Source: Actinospineispora acaciae DSM 45401 (lineage in GTDB: Bacteria; Actinomycetota; Actinomycetes; Mycobacteriales; Pseudonocardiaceae). From it: a DNA stretch of 64,000 nt. The notes under the pieces are model-generated. The model made no database searches. It saw only the letters and a list, made by a program, of their open reading frames with translations, and had not been told where the DNA came from. The position numbers and the translations under genes are program-made. The stretch lies in the NCBI RefSeq assembly GCF_000620785.1, contig NZ_JIAI01000009.1, forward strand, positions 186,001 to 250,000. Direction: 5' to 3'. This document shows, piece by piece, positions 62,426-64,000 of this stretch (position 1 is the first letter of the stretch; the number at the start of each line of letters is the position of its first letter).

Positions 62426-64000
62426 TCATCCGCCGGTGTCGACCCCGTAGTGGCGCAGCGCGGTGGCCGCCGTGATGTGCCGGTCGGCCACGTCCGTCCG
62501 CACCTCGTCGACGCCGCGCTCGGTCGGGTCGCCGTAGCCGCCGCCCCCGCCGGTGTGGCACCGGACGATGTCGCCCTTGCGTACCGGCGTGCCGTTCACC
62601 TTGAGCATCCGCCGCTCGTCCGGCCGCCCCGGGTTGATCACGATCTCCGGGCCGACCGCGTCCTCGCCGCCGAACAGCCCCCACGCCGGCTGGCGGGACC
62701 GCTCGAACCACAGCGACAGCGAACAGTCGCACTGCGCCTCGTACTCGCGGGTCACCCCGTTGCCGCCGCGCCACTTGCCGGCCCCGCCGGAGTCGGAGCG
62801 GATCCCGTACTCCGTGATCCGCCACGGGTACCGGGTCTCCAGCACCTCGATCGGCAGGTCCTTGAGCGAGCCGTTCACATTGTTGATCAGCGCGCTCTCC
62901 CCGTCCGAGCCGTCCCAGGCGCCCCAGCCGCCGAGGGTGGCCTCCAGGCTGACGAACTCGCGGCCGAACCGGGGGTCCACACCGGAGGTGAGCACGATCA
63001 TCGAGTCGCCGTGGCTGGCGCCGGCCACCCGGTCCGGCATGGCGGGGGCCAGCGCGCGGGCCACCATGTCGATGAGCAGCCCCAGGTGGGAGAAGTACCA
63101 CTGGCAGGCGGCCGGCGGCAGGGCGCCGAGCACCGAGCCCTCCCGGACCTGGGTGGTCATCGTCCGGAACGAGCCGCCGTTGCCCGGCAGGTCCGGGCTG
63201 ACCAGCAGCTTGTAGCCGACCCGCAGCGCGGAGATGGCCTGGGCGACGCCGCAGTTCACCGGGCCGACCGTCTGGTCGCCGGACTCGGTGACGTCGAAAT
63301 CGATGTCCTGCCCGGTCACCGTGATCCTCAGCCGGATCGGCACCGGCGTGTCCAGGTCGACGCCGTCGTTGTCCAGCACGCCCTCGGCGGTGTACACGCC
63401 GTCCGGGATGGCCGCGATGACCTCGCGCTCCAGCAGCTCGGTCTGCCGGAAGATCTCGTCGCGGGCCGCCTCCAGGGTGTCCAGGCCGTAGCGCTTGACC
63501 AGCTCGCGCAGCCGCCGGCTGCCCATCTTGATGCAGGCGATCATCGCGTTCATGTCGCCGGTGGTGGGGTAGGGGAAGCGGACGTTGCGGCCGATGGTGT
63601 CGATCAGCGCGCGGTCGTCCTCGCAGCCGGAGACCAGCTTCTGCGGGCCCAGCCGCAGGCCCTCCTGGAAGATGTTCACCGAGTCCATCGAGCCGCCGGG
63701 GTCCTTGGAGCCCACGTCGATCCAGTGCGCCCGGGACGCGGTGAACCCGACCAGGGTCTTGCCGACGAACACCGGGCCGAAGATCGTCACGTCGTTGAGG
63801 TGGGTGCCGGCCAGGTAGCTGTCGTTGAGGATCCACACGTCGCCGGGCTGCCAGACGTCCCTGCCGAACATCTCCTCGGTGGCCTTCGTGCAGGTCTCCA
63901 GGTTGCCCAGGAAGATCGGCAGCCCGGCGGACTGGCCGAGCACCTGGTGCTCGGCGTCCAGCAGCGCGACCACGCAGTCGCCGCACTCGTAGATGATCGG
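62426..64000 (-). CDS. hyuB: Hydantoinase B/oxoprolinase subunit, N-terminus cut off by window
   Basis: The frame runs off the right edge of the window; 524 residues are visible. HyuB-type subunits, with HyuA, hydrolyse hydantoins or 5-oxoproline using ATP. Landmarks are GNLETCTKATEEMFG, WQPGDVWILNDSYLAGTHLNDVTIFGPVF, DPGGSMDSVNIFQEGLRLGPQKL, SGDQTVGPVNCGVAQAISALR, GASHGDSMIV, GGAGKWRGGNGVTREYE and the C-terminal TGGGGGYGDPTER. The beginning (PIIYECGDCVVALLDAEHQ) suggests only 40-60 residues are missing. Its HyuA partner is expected just beyond the window. Confidence 0.92.
   Translation of the reverse strand, partial: PIIYECGDCVVALLDAEHQVLGQSAGLPIFLGNLETCTKATEEMFGRDVWQPGDVWILNDSYLAGTHLNDVTIFGPVFVGKTLVGFTASRAHWIDVGSKDPGGSMDSVNIFQEGLRLGPQKLVSGCEDDRALIDTIGRNVRFPYPTTGDMNAMIACIKMGSRRLRELVKRYGLDTLEAARDEIFRQTELLEREVIAAIPDGVYTAEGVLDNDGVDLDTPVPIRLRITVTGQDIDFDVTESGDQTVGPVNCGVAQAISALRVGYKLLVSPDLPGNGGSFRTMTTQVREGSVLGALPPAACQWYFSHLGLLIDMVARALAPAMPDRVAGASHGDSMIVLTSGVDPRFGREFVSLEATLGGWGAWDGSDGESALINNVNGSLKDLPIEVLETRYPWRITEYGIRSDSGGAGKWRGGNGVTREYEAQCDCSLSLWFERSRQPAWGLFGGEDAVGPEIVINPGRPDERRMLKVNGTPVRKGDIVRCHTGGGGGYGDPTERGVDEVRTDVADRHITAATALRHYGVDTGG

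Overview
This is high-GC actinobacterial chromosome. Three things point to the order Pseudonocardiales (inference): the gene order (bio, nad, his, trp, lgt, gltBD, pyk), frequent GTG starts, and many short intergenic palindromes. No rRNA, tRNA, prophage or CRISPR array is visible. Most of the window is core biosynthesis; from about 38 kb it becomes accessory catabolism and transport.

Layout. 1-2360: end of a biotin operon, bioF-bioD-bioB-bsaP. 2371-3348: an imine-reductase-like gene behind a double inverted-repeat operator. 3388-8394: a LON-domain protein, then nrtR divergent from nadA-nadB-nadC with an NrtR-type operator between them. 8595-19082: a dispersed histidine locus (hisD-hisC-hisB, hisH, hisA/priA, hisF, hisI) interrupted by a toxin-antitoxin-like pair, a 203-bp mobile element, a HelD/HelR-type RNA polymerase helicase and an F420-type flavoprotein. 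19162-20732: a VOC protein and two TetR regulators. 20806-27021: trpE, a Trp-associated membrane protein, trpC-trpB-trpA and lgt. 27357-33429: gltB-gltD. 33462-38021: a DUF6338 pair, recQ, DUF6585-like, DUF2461 and VanZ-like genes.

38084-44725 is an apparent catabolic island: a dehydrogenase, a DUF6282 hydrolase, a NitT/TauT-type ABC importer, a FadR-type GntR regulator, and homologues of GalB (4-oxalomesaconate hydratase) and GalC/LigK (4-carboxy-4-hydroxy-2-oxoadipate aldolase). Both divergent promoter regions carry the same ATTGT-N2-ACAAT operator. 44823-53150 holds pyk, a TesB thioesterase, a rhomboid protease, a dienelactone-hydrolase-like enzyme, a CDF transporter, metY, a CoA-binding protein and metX. 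53267-60769 is a second accessory operon: an Rbs-type ABC importer, a short HyuA-like protein, an S-methylthiohydantoin desulfurase/DUF917 protein and a PucR regulator. The window ends with a toroid-repeat protein, an AraC regulator and a hydantoinase B subunit cut by the window edge.

The genes connect in several ways. No trpF is present, which fits hisA being the bifunctional PriA. gltBD supplies glutamate to the amino-acid pathways. metX and metY form the acetylhomoserine route to homocysteine. Many transcription units have a TAnnnT -10 element exactly 6-7 nt before the start codon, the pattern of leaderless mRNAs. Short palindromic repeats lie at operon ends; one supplies stop codons to two convergent genes, and another of the same family is carried in frame inside nadB.
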